Assembly (NCBI RefSeq): GCF_012932365.1
Contig: NZ_JAAIIH010000007.1
Span: 1-64,000 of the forward strand
From: Bifidobacterium moraviense
Lineage (GTDB): Bacteria; Actinomycetota; Actinomycetes; Actinomycetales; Bifidobacteriaceae
Reading direction: 5' to 3'
Length of the DNA: 64,000 bases
Shown: positions 1 through 9,327 of the stretch, one piece after another
Position numbering within the stretch: the stretch's first letter is position 1
Layout: each line of letters opens with the position of its first letter
Notes under the pieces: model-generated
Seen by the model: the letters and a program-made list of their open reading frames with translations, nothing else
What the model was told of the DNA's origin: nothing
Databases searched by the model: none
Program-made: the position numbers and the translations under genes

Positions 1-70
1 CATCAAACCCCCGGCACTCGCATCACCAGCTAATCACATCACCATCCAGAAGCATCTTCACCCGGTCGCG

Positions 71-235
71 TCGTCGGCCGGACCTGACGCCGCCCGGCAC
101 CCGAGGTATCGACGGGAAATAGAAGGCCCCGTTTTTCTCAGAAACGGCGGACCGCCCACGATTTCTGAGAAAACCCGGTCCTTCGCTTGCTCGGAGATAC
201 CTCGCGTGCCGGGCGGCGGCAGGTCCGGCCGACGA
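71..235. repeat. Large nested inverted repeat
   Basis: Two 40-bp arms (71-110 and 196-235) are reverse complements with two mismatches. A second inverted repeat is nested inside them, TTTTCTCAGAAA at 133-144 against TTTCTGAGAAAA at 162-173. Direct copies of TGATGATGTGTTTGGC follow from about 245 to 280. No gene is visible in positions 1-340. The element could be a cruciform-type mobile repeat or a strong hairpin terminator of a gene to the left of the window. Confidence 0.75.
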
Positions 236-371
236 TGCGGCTGGCTGATGATGTGTTTGGCTGATGATGTGTTTGGCTGATGATGCGATCGACGGCGATG
301 TGATTGGACGACGATCGAAGCGGGGATCGCCGCGCGGTCCATGGCGAGCGTCACAATGAAGGAGCAACCAA

Positions 372-455
372 ACGGGAGCTCGACAGGGCTGAGAGGAAGC
401 TACGGCTTCGACCGTGAACTTGATGCGGGTAATGCCGCCGAAAGGAAGCGGGTTG
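372..455 (+). promoter_or_regulatory. TPP (thi-box) riboswitch
   Basis: The conserved core CTGAGA lies at 389-394 inside a GGG..CTGAGAGG helix. It is followed by GAACTTGATGCGGGTAATG and GCCGCCGAAAGG, which match the second conserved arm of the thiamine pyrophosphate aptamer. It lies 200 bases upstream of thiS-thiG, thiazole-synthesis genes of the kind this riboswitch usually controls. TPP binding is expected to reduce expression of the operon. Confidence 0.92.
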
Positions 456-611
456 CGGACGGCTTATCGTCATGGACCGTCCGATCTCTTGAACTTCAAG
501 GTTCCGTAGTCGCAACCAATAATCGAACATTGCACTACACCAAGGGTCAATGAAGGGGCGCACCACCTTACAGGGTACGGTTCCTTCGGCGACCCTTTTC
601 CGTATTCCATC

Positions 612-631
612 GGGCGCCCGTGCGGGCGTCC
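612..631 (+). promoter_or_regulatory. Hairpin just before the thiS ribosome binding site
   Basis: GGGCGCCC at 612-619 can pair with GGGCGTCC at 624-631, directly in front of the GAGGGAGGGG ribosome binding site of thiS. Part of the preceding leader (GGACGG..CCGTCC around 458-493 and AGGGT..ACCCTTTT around 573-599) can also form stems. Together these look like the expression platform of the riboswitch. Whether it acts on termination or on translation cannot be decided by eye. Confidence 0.4.
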
Positions 632-653
632 GGCACATGAGGGAGGGGACATC

Positions 654-848
654 ATGATCGTCAACGGCGAGAGCGAATCGCTCGCGGAGCCCATGACCGT
701 GGCCGCGTTCGTCGCCGCGCGCGGGCTGAATCCGGGGCGCGTGGCCGTGGAGGTCAACGGGCGCATCGTGCCGCGCGACGCCCGCGAATCCGTGACGCTC
801 GCCGATACCGACACCGTGGAGATTGTGTCGTTCGTGCAGGGCGGCTGA
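654..848 (+). CDS. thiS: Sulfur carrier protein ThiS
   Basis: This 64-residue beta-grasp protein ends in the Gly-Gly tail (residues 63-64) that is adenylated and then thiocarboxylated to carry sulfur for the thiazole ring of thiamine. Length and ending are typical of ThiS. A strong GAGGGAGGGG site precedes the ATG. It sits behind a TPP riboswitch and 107 bases before thiG, its functional partner. The ThiF/ThiI/ThiO or ThiH partners are not in the window. Confidence 0.93.
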   Translation: MIVNGESESLAEPMTVAAFVAARGLNPGRVAVEVNGRIVPRDARESVTLADTDTVEIVSFVQGG

Positions 849-955
849 GCGCCGCGCGTCACATCGCGCTGCGACACGTGTCACGCGCCGCGCCACAGCC
901 TCAGGCAGCCAGCATCATTCGTCAGTCAGCATCATCAGCACCGAAGGAGATCACG

Positions 956-1858
956 ATGAGCACTGAATCCACCGCAACGTCATTCGCCGAAGCCGCCGAG
1001 CCCACGCTCGACGAACTGGTCGGCACCGCCGTCAACACCGCCATCCTGCCCGAGCCGGACGCATCCGCCTACGACGACATCGCCACCGGTGACGCCGATC
1101 CGCTCATCCTCGGCGGCCACACGTTCCACTCGCGCTTCATTCTGGGATCGGGCCGCTACGATCTCAACCTCATCAAGGCGACCATCGAGAACGCCGGCAC
1201 CGAAATCGTCACCATGGCGCTGCGTCGCTGCCGCACCACCGAAAACAACCTGCTCGACTACATTCCCCAGGGCATCACCATGCTGCCCAACACGTCCGGC
1301 GCGCGCAACGCCGAGGAAGCCGTGCGCATCGCCCGGCTCGCGCGCGAAGTCTGCGGCACCGACTTCGTCAAGATCGAAATCGAACACGAGACGAAGTACC
1401 TGCTGCCGGACAACGCCGAGACGATCAAGGCCACCGAGATCCTCGCCAACGAAGGATTCGTGGCCATGCCGTACATGTTCCCCGATCCGATCGCCGCGCG
1501 CCAGCTCGAAGAGGCCGGCGCGGCCTGCGTGATGCCGCTCGGCTCGCTCATCGGCTCCAACAAGGGCCTGCGCATGCGCGACTTCATCGAAGTGATCATC
1601 GCCAACGCGCACGTGCCGGTGATCATCGACGCCGGCATCGGACGGCCCAGCCAAGCCGCCGAAGCCATGGAAATGGGCGCCGACGCGGTGATGGCGTACA
1701 CGGCCATCGCATCCGCCGGCAACATTCCGCTCATGGCGCGCGCGTTCAAGCACGCCATCGAAGCCGGACGCCTCGCCTACCTGTCCGGTCTGGGCACGGT
1801 GACCGAAGGGCACGCCGTGCCGTCCAGCCCGCAGATCGTCGAAGATCAGGTGCACTGA
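956..1858 (+). CDS. thiG: Thiazole synthase ThiG
   Basis: ThiG condenses deoxyxylulose-5-phosphate, dehydroglycine and ThiS-thiocarboxylate into the thiazole phosphate of thiamine. The protein (300 residues) has the TIM-barrel start [19 protein letters not shown], the probable Schiff-base Lys139 in DFVKIEIE, and the phosphate-binding end [20 protein letters not shown]. The start is set by AAGGAG at 943-948. An in-frame start at 878 has no such site. About 45 residues precede the conserved barrel, somewhat longer than usual. It is cotranscribed with thiS under the TPP riboswitch. Confidence 0.93.
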   Translation: MSTESTATSFAEAAEPTLDELVGTAVNTAILPEPDASAYDDIATGDADPLILGGHTFHSRFILGSGRYDLNLIKATIENAGTEIVTMALRRCRTTENNLLDYIPQGITMLPNTSGARNAEEAVRIARLAREVCGTDFVKIEIEHETKYLLPDNAETIKATEILANEGFVAMPYMFPDPIAARQLEEAGAACVMPLGSLIGSNKGLRMRDFIEVIIANAHVPVIIDAGIGRPSQAAEAMEMGADAVMAYTAIASAGNIPLMARAFKHAIEAGRLAYLSGLGTVTEGHAVPSSPQIVEDQVH

Positions 1859-1860
1859 GC

Positions 1861-2898
1861 GTGGCGGGGGAATCCAAGCCTGAGGAGGCTGCGTCTGCGG
1901 CGGCTGCATCGGCACCGACCATCGCGCTCGCCGGCAGGCGCGTGCCGCGCATCGGCACTGGCACCATGGCGCTGGCCATCGAAGGCAGGCCGACTCTTGG
2001 AGGCGCCGCCGTGCCCGACCGGGCTGTCGCCATCGCCGCGCTGCACGCCGCGCTCGACGCCGGCGTGCGCTACCTCGACACCGCATGGTCGTACTACCTG
2101 CCCACGCGGGCCCCGTTCGGTGCGCCTGAGGACTTCGGCTACGGCGAGCGGCTCACCGCCGAGGCGCTTGCCACCTGGGACGGGCCGCGCGACGAGGTGC
2201 TCGTGGCCACCAAGACCGGATTCCTGCGCACGCTCGACGTGAGCGGCACGGTGACACTGTCGGCGTACGGCGACGGGCCCGCGGCCGCGGAGACGCTGCG
2301 CCGCCCGGTGTATCAGGCCCCCGGCAGCCGCTACGGATGGGCTCCGGACGGCCGTCCCGCCACCATCGCCCGTGACGCCCGCGAGTCGGCGACGCGGCTC
2401 GGGCTCGGCGACGAGCCGATCGACCTGCTGTATTCGCACGGCCCTGATCCGGCCGTGCCGTACGAGGATCAGATGGGCGCGTTCCGTGCGCTCGTCGATC
2501 AGGGCATCGTGCGCTCTGTGGGCGTCTCTCGAGTGAACGTGGCCCAGATCGATGTGGCGCGCAGCATTCTGGGCGATGCGCTGGTGGCGGTGCAGAACCA
2601 GTTCTCGCCGTCGCATCCGGACACGGACGGTACGCTGGATCGGTGCCGCGAGCTGGGGCTGGCGTTCGTAGCGTTCAGCCCGCTCGGCGGATTCCTCGAC
2701 CCCGTGGACGCCAAGGCCTATGACCGGTTCCGCGCGATCGGCGCGCAGCTCGGCTGCTCGTACCAGCGCGCGGTGCTGACGTGGGAGCTGGCGCAGTACG
2801 ATCGGCTGATCGCCATCCCGAGCGCCCGCAACCCGTACGAGGCTCGCGATTCGTTCGCCGCTACGACGCTCATGCTGCCGGACACCGCCGTCCGCTGA
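1861..2898 (+). CDS. Aldo/keto reductase family oxidoreductase
   Basis: A 345-residue NADPH-dependent aldo/keto reductase fold. Likely catalytic residues are Asp73 (YLDTAWSYY), Tyr78, Lys118 (VATKTGF) and His193 (LLYSHGPDP). The family reduces carbonyls on sugars or aldehydes; the substrate is not evident. It starts with GTG two bases after the thiG stop, so it belongs to the thi operon and should respond to the TPP riboswitch. A role in thiamine precursor handling is only inference. Residues 124-168 form an insertion rich in Gly, Pro and Tyr. Confidence 0.85.
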   Translation: MAGESKPEEAASAAAASAPTIALAGRRVPRIGTGTMALAIEGRPTLGGAAVPDRAVAIAALHAALDAGVRYLDTAWSYYLPTRAPFGAPEDFGYGERLTAEALATWDGPRDEVLVATKTGFLRTLDVSGTVTLSAYGDGPAAAETLRRPVYQAPGSRYGWAPDGRPATIARDARESATRLGLGDEPIDLLYSHGPDPAVPYEDQMGAFRALVDQGIVRSVGVSRVNVAQIDVARSILGDALVAVQNQFSPSHPDTDGTLDRCRELGLAFVAFSPLGGFLDPVDAKAYDRFRAIGAQLGCSYQRAVLTWELAQYDRLIAIPSARNPYEARDSFAATTLMLPDTAVR

Positions 2899-3018
2899 AG
2901 GCCGGTACATTGTGCTGCGGCGGCCGGCCGGTGCATCCGGCTCGGCTCGTCGGATTCGCCATGGCGGCGAAACAGGTGGCGAAGAGGTGGCGAGAGGCAG
3001 CGAAGAGGCGGCAGGGGA

Positions 3019-3249
3019 GGATATCTGCGGAGTCAGGGGTACTTTTCGCGTTCCGCCGGCAGATATCTGCATAGTGAGGGTGCCTCGACGCGATACGAAG
3101 CGCTTCGGCGACACCGGAAACCGCGGAATTCCGCCAACGTCATCACGGGCGCGGGCGGGTACGGGCGGGTATTGCGCCCTGCACCCACCCTGACTCTGCA
3201 GATATCTGCCCGCAACCGGCGAAAAGTACCCCTGACTCCGCAGATACCC
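3019..3249. repeat. Long imperfect palindrome between convergent genes
   Basis: The left arm (3019-3077) contains ATCTGCGGAGTCAGGGGTAC. Its reverse complement recurs at 3189-3249, and both arms also share CAGATATCTGC. The 110-base centre holds no gene. It fills the 400-base space between the convergent aldo/keto reductase and flavin-transferase genes. A palindrome this size suggests a small non-autonomous mobile element or a bidirectional terminator. Confidence 0.7.
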
Positions 3250-3297
3250 TCGCATATCGCGCCGTGCCGGTGCCGACGGCGTGACCGGCAGGAGCGG

Positions 3298-4530
3298 TCA
3301 GTGTAGGAACAGCGTGCCGGGGAAGCCGGCGGACGCGCGGGCGGTGCGGTCGGCGCCGAGCAGCGCGCAGTCATAGGGGAAAGCCGCACGCAGCGCCGCC
3401 GGATCCGCCACGAACAGCGCGGTGGCCAAGCCGTCCGCCACGGCGGTGGGGAAGCGGCGCACGGGATCCGCGGCGTCCGACGACTCCGCAGCGGCCGCAT
3501 CCGCGTTCGGATGAGGATGCGACGCGTCGGTCCCGGCCGGCCCGCCCGCGGCTTCATTCGCCGGGAATGCAGCCTCATGTCGCACGAACGCCCATGAGGC
3601 CGCCACGTCGTCCACCGGCCGCCCGTCCAGCGCGTTGATGAGGTGATGCGCGCCAGCCCAATGCCGCCGGCTCGGCGACGAGGCGCACAGCGACCCGGCA
3701 CCCACCTCGGCCACGCCCACCGCGCGCGCGGCGTCGGCCGGATCCTCCAGCCCGATGCGCAGTGGCGCGTCCCGCAGTCCCTCGACGCGCAGATCGCCGC
3801 CGGCGTCGATGACCAGCGGACCACGCAATCCCGCCGAGCGCATCATGCCGGCCAGCAGATCGACCAGATACCCCTTGCCGCACGCGCCGAAGTCCAGCAA
3901 TACCGGCCTGCGCGCGGTCAGCGTGACGGCCGTCGCACGGTCCTCGCCGCCGCAGTCCCCGGCGCTCCTGAAGGACCACCGCACGTCCCGGTCCCACTGC
4001 GGCCGTGCGGCGGACTCGGCGTCCAGCTCGTCCCACGATCGCGGACCCGGAAACGTGCCGGCTCCGTCGATCGTCTCGGTCTCGCCGGCATTCTCGCCGG
4101 TATTCCCGCCGCGGAAGGTTCGCCCCAGCTCGACGCCGTAGCCGAGCCAGACCAGCGTCTCGCCCACGCAGGGGTCGATGGCCCCGCCCGTGGCCCGGAC
4201 CAACCGGTCGGTCAACGCGAACAGGCCCGCGGTCCATCGCGGGAACGCGGCCGTGACGCCGGCGTCCGCTTCGGCCGCGCCGGTTGCATCGGCCGCGCCG
4301 TCTGCGCCTGCGCCGTCCGATCCTCGTCCGCCCGCCGCCAGCCGCGCGACCGTCGAATCGCCGCGGAATCGCGACAGCGTCCGTTCGTACTCGCGGACGA
4401 ACGTCTCAAGCCGCCCGCGCAGTCCGTCGTCGATCCGCTCCGCAGACCGCACGATGATTCCGCAGCCCAGCGCGTGCGGGAACGCGGCGACGAACGGCAG
4501 CAGACGGGCGAGATCGGTCATGTGGCCCAT
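3298..4530 (-). CDS. apbE: FAD:protein FMN transferase (ApbE family)
   Basis: ApbE enzymes transfer FMN from FAD to a Thr/Ser of extracytoplasmic flavoproteins. The family motifs are clear: LLDFGACGKGYLVDLL (Lys219), the IDAGGDLRVEG loop, and the C-terminal VADGLATALFV. No signal peptide or lipobox is visible, although many homologues have one. An Ala/Gly/Asp-rich stretch near residue 85 is low complexity. The start at 4530 (MGHMTDLAR) is chosen because it leaves a divergent promoter space to the symporter gene; 4521 is an alternative. A likely substrate lies in this window: the FMN-binding lipoprotein at 14213. Confidence 0.85.
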   Translation of the reverse strand: MGHMTDLARLLPFVAAFPHALGCGIIVRSAERIDDGLRGRLETFVREYERTLSRFRGDSTVARLAAGGRGSDGAGADGAADATGAAEADAGVTAAFPRWTAGLFALTDRLVRATGGAIDPCVGETLVWLGYGVELGRTFRGGNTGENAGETETIDGAGTFPGPRSWDELDAESAARPQWDRDVRWSFRSAGDCGGEDRATAVTLTARRPVLLDFGACGKGYLVDLLAGMMRSAGLRGPLVIDAGGDLRVEGLRDAPLRIGLEDPADAARAVGVAEVGAGSLCASSPSRRHWAGAHHLINALDGRPVDDVAASWAFVRHEAAFPANEAAGGPAGTDASHPHPNADAAAAESSDAADPVRRFPTAVADGLATALFVADPAALRAAFPYDCALLGADRTARASAGFPGTLFLH

Positions 4531-4592
4531 TGTAGGGAGGCGGTCCGTGCGGTTAGACTCGTCCATAGGTCGATGTCGCGCACAAGGAGGTC

Positions 4593-6035
4593 GTGATGGT
4601 CGCTCGCACAGGGCAAACCGCCGGAGCCGGCGCCGGAGCCGGAACCGCAGCCACAGCAACAGCCGCCGCAGTCAAGGATCTGCCCGCCGCCAAGGTGTGG
4701 GCCTTCGCCGTGGGCCAGTTCGGCTGGGCGCTGCTGTCCGGCATCATCTCCAACTGGCTCGTGTACTTCTACCAGCCGGACGCCGAGACGATCGCGCAGG
4801 GCCAGACCGTCTTCGTGCCGCAGGGGCTCGTGATCCTGGGCATCGTGACCGTGGTGGGCGGCATCACCGCGTTCGCGCGCTTCTTCGACGCCTTCGTGGA
4901 CCCGGCCGTGGCGAGCCTCTCCGACCGCAGCACGTCCCCGCGCGGCCGCCGCATCCCGTTCCTCAAGTTCGCGGCGCTGCCGCTCGCCGCCGTGACGGTG
5001 CTGGTGTTCTGGAGCCCGGTGAACGGCACGAGCTGGGTCAACGCCGCGTTCCTGTTCGTCACGGTGATCGGCTACTACATCGCGCTCACGTTCTACTGCA
5101 CGCCGTACAACGCGCTGATCGCCGAACTGGGGCACGATTCGCGCCAGCAGCTCAACATCTCCACCGCCATCTCGTTCACGTGGGTGGTGGGCACGGCCGT
5201 GGCGTACGTGGCGCCGGTGGTCTGGGGCGCGTTCGTGCCGGCGCTCGGACGCGTGAACGCCATCCGTCTCACCTTCACGATCATGGCGGTGGCGGCGTTC
5301 GCGTGCATGCTCGTGCCGGTGCTGGCCATCGACGAGCGCGAGTACGTAGAGTCGAAGCCCACCAGCGAGTCCACGGCCGAGTCGCTCAGGCAGACGTTCC
5401 GCGACGGCGAATTCCGCAAGTTCGTGTGCTCCGACGTGGTCTACTGGGTGGCGGTGACCACGTTCCAGACGGGTCTGCCGTTCTTCGTGACGAGCCTGCT
5501 CAAGCTGCCGGAGGCCACCACCACCGTGTACTTCGTGCTCATGACCGGCATCTCGGTGCTGTTCTACGTGCCGGTGAACGTGCTGGCGGTGCGCGTGGGC
5601 AAGAAGCGGCTGCTGCTGTCGGCGTTCGTGATCTTCACGTGCGCGTTCGCGTACGCGGCGGCGCTGGGGTCCGGCGTGCTCGGCGCCGTGCCCGCGATGG
5701 CGCAGGGCGTGGTGCTGTCCGTGGCCGCCGCGGTGCCGATGGCCGCGTTCGGCATCCTGCCGCAGGCGATCGTGGCGAACATCGCCGACGCGAGCTCCAA
5801 GGTGACCGGACAGGACCGGCAGGGCATGTTCTATGCGGCGCGCACGTTCGCGATGAAGATGGGGCAGTCGGTGGCGATGCTGCTGTTCACCGGCGTCTCG
5901 ACGATCGGCGCGGCGTCCGGCTCCGGCGCGGGCTACCGCGTGGCGGCCGTGTGCGCGGCGGTGCTGTGCGGCATCGGCGGCGTGGTGTTCGCGTTCTACG
6001 ACGAGCGCAAGGTCACCGCCGTGCTGGAGCGCTGA
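4593..6035 (+). CDS. GPH-family sugar:cation symporter (MFS_2 type)
   Basis: This 480-residue protein has about 12 membrane segments. After the first helix pair it carries FDAFVDPAVASLSDRS followed by GRRIPF, the hallmark of the glycoside-pentoside-hexuronide:cation symporters (MelB/XynB type). It should import an oligosaccharide or glycoside with Na+ or H+; the sugar cannot be named from sequence. Residues 1-27 are a Gly/Ala/Thr-rich lead. An AAGGAGG site at 4583 fixes the start. No glycosidase or sugar regulator is adjacent. Two palindromic repeats follow it. Confidence 0.87.
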   Translation: MMVARTGQTAGAGAGAGTAATATAAAVKDLPAAKVWAFAVGQFGWALLSGIISNWLVYFYQPDAETIAQGQTVFVPQGLVILGIVTVVGGITAFARFFDAFVDPAVASLSDRSTSPRGRRIPFLKFAALPLAAVTVLVFWSPVNGTSWVNAAFLFVTVIGYYIALTFYCTPYNALIAELGHDSRQQLNISTAISFTWVVGTAVAYVAPVVWGAFVPALGRVNAIRLTFTIMAVAAFACMLVPVLAIDEREYVESKPTSESTAESLRQTFRDGEFRKFVCSDVVYWVAVTTFQTGLPFFVTSLLKLPEATTTVYFVLMTGISVLFYVPVNVLAVRVGKKRLLLSAFVIFTCAFAYAAALGSGVLGAVPAMAQGVVLSVAAAVPMAAFGILPQAIVANIADASSKVTGQDRQGMFYAARTFAMKMGQSVAMLLFTGVSTIGAASGSGAGYRVAAVCAAVLCGIGGVVFAFYDERKVTAVLER

Positions 6036-6082
6036 GGCAAGGCCGCGTTTCCGATCGTTCCGCGGCGTGGTCTGCCTTCTTG

Positions 6083-6181
6083 GTCATCCTGAGCGGAGGC
6101 CGTAGGCCGGAGTCGAAGGATCTTTGGCTGTGCCGTGGTGTCAGGGATCCTTCGACTCCGCTGCGCTTCGCTCAGGATGAC
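6083..6181. repeat. REP-like palindromic repeat, copy 1
   Basis: The element starts GTCATCCTGAGCGGAGGC, carries GAGTCGAAGGATC, and ends with the reverse complements GATCCTTCGACTC and GCTCAGGATGAC. The whole 99 bases can fold into one long hairpin. It lies just behind the symporter gene, and half-copies (GCTTCGCTCAGGATGAC) trail it to about 6240. Similar copies are at 6324 and 17388. Confidence 0.85.
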
Positions 6182-6323
6182 GGAAAAGGGACTGCTTCGC
6201 TCAGGATGACGGGAAGGGACTGCTTCGCTCGGGGCGACGGTGCGCGGGCGGGGGGGTGTTTTTCCGGTTATCCGAGTCGGTGTCTGGCTTCCTGGTCATC
6301 CTGCAACGGTGTTTGCTTTTCTG

Positions 6324-6422
6324 GTCATCCTGAGTGGAGGCCGTAGGCCGGAGTCGAAGGATCTTTGGTTGTGCCGTGGTGTCAAGGATCCTTCGACTCC
6401 GCTGCGCTTCGCTCAGGATGAC
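6324..6422. repeat. REP-like palindromic repeat, copy 2
   Basis: Nearly identical to the copy at 6083 and in the same orientation, again with degenerate half-copies around it. Together the two copies fill most of the 590-base space between the symporter and the iron permease genes. From 6505 to 6560 the sequence turns AT-rich, with TTATAC and a poly-A stretch. That is probably the promoter zone of the iron locus, although I could not assign a convincing -35/-10 pair or an iron-regulator box. Confidence 0.85.
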
Positions 6423-6629
6423 GGAAAAGGGACTGCTTCGCTTGGGCTGACAGAAGAAGGAACTGCTCCGCTCGGGAGGACGGAGAGTCCTGCCCGGAAG
6501 GCGCGGGCATTATACGCCGGAAAAAAATAAAAACAAGACTGTTCTTCCCTCCCCTTTTCTTTTATGTTTGGTCGGTGGCAGCGCTGGATCATCCGCCGCT
6601 CGCCATGGACGAGGAGAGGAAGCGCTGGT

Positions 6630-8423
6630 ATGTCGTCGTGTGTCATCAAGCCGATCGTTCGGTCCGGGCGTCGTCCGAGCCTGCCGAAAGGCGTGGCGTC
6701 CGTGCTGGCCGCTCTGGCCGCCGTGCTCACGATGGTCGCGTCGATGGCCCTCCCGCTGGCCTCCGCGCAGGCCGACGACGCCTCCGAATTCGCCACGTGG
6801 TCGGACATCGCGACGAAGATCAACCAGCAGCTCGAACAGGGCGTCAAGGACTACGCCGCCGGCGACCAGGCCACCGCCCGCTCCGACTTCAACTCCGCGT
6901 ACAGCGCCACCTATGTGTCCACCTACTTCGTGACCGTGGTGCGCGACACCATCGGCGCCGACAAGCAGCAGAGCCAGGCGAACCAGTTCCAGACGCTCAT
7001 GCAGCTCGCCTTCCAGCAGGGCAAGCAGGCCGACGTCGAATCCGGCGTCAAGGCGCTCTCCGAGGACATCACCGCGTCCGCCGCCACGCTGGACGCCAAG
7101 GCGGACCTCGCCAAGCCCGCCGACTACGCCAAGGCGTACGAGGCCAAGCGCGCGCAGGAGCGCGAGCAGCTCGACGCCGCCAAGGTGCACAAGAACGCCG
7201 GCAAGGGCGACCGCACGTGGACCGACGTGGCCAACGAGATGATCCCGATCCTCGACCAGGCGCTCGCCGACTCCAAGACCGACGGCAAGAAGGGCTCCGA
7301 CGGCGTCAACAACGCCTACTACCAGTACTACGAGAAGCTTGGCTTCGAGAAGAACGTGATGAACGCGATCGGCGGCGACCGCGTCTCCAAGGTGGAGTCC
7401 ACGTTCAAGGAGGCGCGCAAGGCGATGGTGGCCGGCGAGGACGCCACGCAGTACGTCACCGAGCTCAAGGCCATGCTTGCCGAGGACGCCACCAAGCTGG
7501 ACGGCGGCGCCGGCGCCAACGTGAACGGCTTCACGAAGTTCATCACCAGCTCGGTCGGCCAGTCGTTCATCATCCTGATCCGCGAGGGTCTCGAGGCGCT
7601 GCTCGTGGTGGCCGCGATCATCGCGTACCTCGTGAAGTCCGGCAACCGCAGGCTCGTCAAGTGGATCTATCTGGGCGTGCTGGCCGGCCTGGCCGGCGCC
7701 GGCGTGGTGGCCGTGATCTTCGTGCTCGCGTTCGGCGGCTCCGGCCCGCTGCAGGAGAACATGGAGGGCGTGTGCGCGCTCGTGGCCATGCTCATGCTGC
7801 TGTGGACCAGCAACTGGATGCTCAACAAGCGTTCGGTGGCCTCGTGGAACGCGTACATCCGCAGGAAGACCGAGGCTGCCGTGGGCAAGGCCGGCGACGC
7901 GCTGTCCGCGGGTGAGCAGGTGACGTTCGGCATGGCCGTCTCGCTGGCGATGCTGAGCTTCCTCGCGGTGTTCCGCGAGGGCGCCGAGACCGTGATCTTC
8001 TATCAGTCGATCTACACGATGAGCCAGGATTCGCGCGGCATGTGGATCGGCGGCATCGCGGCGGCCGTGGTGCTGGTGGTCATCTTCCTGATCATCCGCT
8101 TCACGTCCGTGAAGATCCCGATCGGCCCGTTCTTCCTGGTCACGTCGATCCTCATGGCGGTGCTCGTGGTCGTCTTCGCCGGCGGCGGCGTGCACGCGCT
8201 GATCGAGGGCGATCTGGTGCCCGGCGTCTATCTGGCGGGCATGCCCACGAACGACTGGCTCGGCTTCTACCCGTATGTGGAGACGATCGTGGCACAGGCC
8301 GTCGCCGCCGTGGCGGTGATCGCGCTGTTCGTGGTCGGGTTCGTGCGCGACCGTCGTCGCCGCGCCGAACTGGCCTCCTCCGGCACCGAGGCCGCGACCG
8401 CAGCCGCAGCCGCGGCCAAGTGA
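6630..8423 (+). CDS. FTR1-family high-affinity iron permease
   Basis: A 597-residue iron permease of the FTR1/EfeU family. It has a signal peptide (to about residue 47, ending ASAQA) and a long extracellular helical domain (about 48-310). A seven-helix permease follows, with the two iron-binding motifs REGLE (318-322) and REGAE (449-453). The family moves iron across the membrane. The start at 6630 has a good GAGGAGAGGAAG site; the in-frame ATG at 6564 has none. It leads a same-strand set with P19 and a DUF2318 protein, the arrangement known for P19-type iron uptake. Confidence 0.92.
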   Translation: MSSCVIKPIVRSGRRPSLPKGVASVLAALAAVLTMVASMALPLASAQADDASEFATWSDIATKINQQLEQGVKDYAAGDQATARSDFNSAYSATYVSTYFVTVVRDTIGADKQQSQANQFQTLMQLAFQQGKQADVESGVKALSEDITASAATLDAKADLAKPADYAKAYEAKRAQEREQLDAAKVHKNAGKGDRTWTDVANEMIPILDQALADSKTDGKKGSDGVNNAYYQYYEKLGFEKNVMNAIGGDRVSKVESTFKEARKAMVAGEDATQYVTELKAMLAEDATKLDGGAGANVNGFTKFITSSVGQSFIILIREGLEALLVVAAIIAYLVKSGNRRLVKWIYLGVLAGLAGAGVVAVIFVLAFGGSGPLQENMEGVCALVAMLMLLWTSNWMLNKRSVASWNAYIRRKTEAAVGKAGDALSAGEQVTFGMAVSLAMLSFLAVFREGAETVIFYQSIYTMSQDSRGMWIGGIAAAVVLVVIFLIIRFTSVKIPIGPFFLVTSILMAVLVVVFAGGGVHALIEGDLVPGVYLAGMPTNDWLGFYPYVETIVAQAVAAVAVIALFVVGFVRDRRRRAELASSGTEAATAAAAAAK

Positions 8424-8497
8424 CCCGTCGGCCGGCGACGGCCGGCCCCATGCAGGATTTGTTTCTGTAGACAACCAACAGAAAGCAGAGAAAGAAA

Positions 8498-9142
8498 ATG
8501 AAGAACAAGAAGATGAGCAGCCTGCTGGCCCTGATCGCGGCCGGCGCCATGGCCTTCTCGCTGTCCGCCTGCGGCAATTCCAACACCGCGTCCAACGGCA
8601 ACAGCTCCTCCGACGCCGCCCCGGCCGCCTCCGCCTCCACCACGACCGCCGAGGCCGCGGACGGCGGCACCGGCTTCGAGGAGATCCCGATCGGCACCGA
8701 TCAGGAGATCTTCCCGCTGAACATCGCCGCCGTGTACTTCCAGCCCGTGGACATGGAGCCCGCCGGCGTGGGCCTGTCCGCCGCCGAGGCCAACCTGCAC
8801 CTCGAGGCCGACATCCACGCCCTCAAGGACAACAAGCTCGGCTACGGCGAGGGCGACTTCATCCCGAAGCTGACCGTCAAGTACAAGATCCAGGACAAGT
8901 CCGACGCCTCCAACGTCCAGGAGGGCACGTTCATGGAGATGAACGCGGACGACGGCCCGCATTACGGCGCCAACCTGAAGCTGGACAAGGACGGCGAGTA
9001 CGCGCTGACCTTCACCATCTACAGCCCGGAGACCAACGGCTGGACCCTGCACGTGGACAAGGAGACCGGCGTCGAGGGCCGCTTCTGGACCGAGCCGATC
9101 ACCGCCACCTTCGACTGGGACTACACCGTTCACCAGTGGTGA
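8498..9142 (+). CDS. P19/Tp34-type iron-transport lipoprotein
   Basis: A lipoprotein of 214 residues with lipobox LSAC (Cys25), then a Ser/Ala linker and a P19-like beta-sandwich domain. Likely metal ligands are in the region of EADIHA (His101, His107) and in GPHYGAN (His155), with the Met/Glu pair in VDMEPAG. P19 proteins bind Cu/Fe outside the membrane and hand iron to the FTR1 permease. It follows the permease gene by 74 bases. A hairpin terminator lies behind it, so permease and P19 may be made in excess of the downstream genes. Confidence 0.92.
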   Translation: MKNKKMSSLLALIAAGAMAFSLSACGNSNTASNGNSSSDAAPAASASTTTAEAADGGTGFEEIPIGTDQEIFPLNIAAVYFQPVDMEPAGVGLSAAEANLHLEADIHALKDNKLGYGEGDFIPKLTVKYKIQDKSDASNVQEGTFMEMNADDGPHYGANLKLDKDGEYALTFTIYSPETNGWTLHVDKETGVEGRFWTEPITATFDWDYTVHQW

Positions 9143-9216
9143 CGCCCGCGGTGACCGTCGCGTCACCGACGATGCTGCCGAGGTCCGGCATGGCCGGGCG
9201 GTAGCATGACGACCAT

Positions 9217-9249
9217 GGGAGAGGCCGGATCGCCGCGCCTCTCCCTTTC
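9217..9249 (+). terminator. Intrinsic terminator or attenuator after the P19 gene
   Basis: GGGAGAGG at 9217-9224 pairs with CCTCTCCC at 9238-9245, followed by TTTC. It separates the P19 gene from the rest of the iron locus and could set a lower level for the downstream membrane genes. Confidence 0.65.
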
Positions 9250-9327
9250 ATGCGTTTGGGGACGTGCGTGCGCGCGCGGCCGGGGATGCGGGGGCGGCGA
9301 CGTGCCGGCCCCGACGAAGGAGGACCG

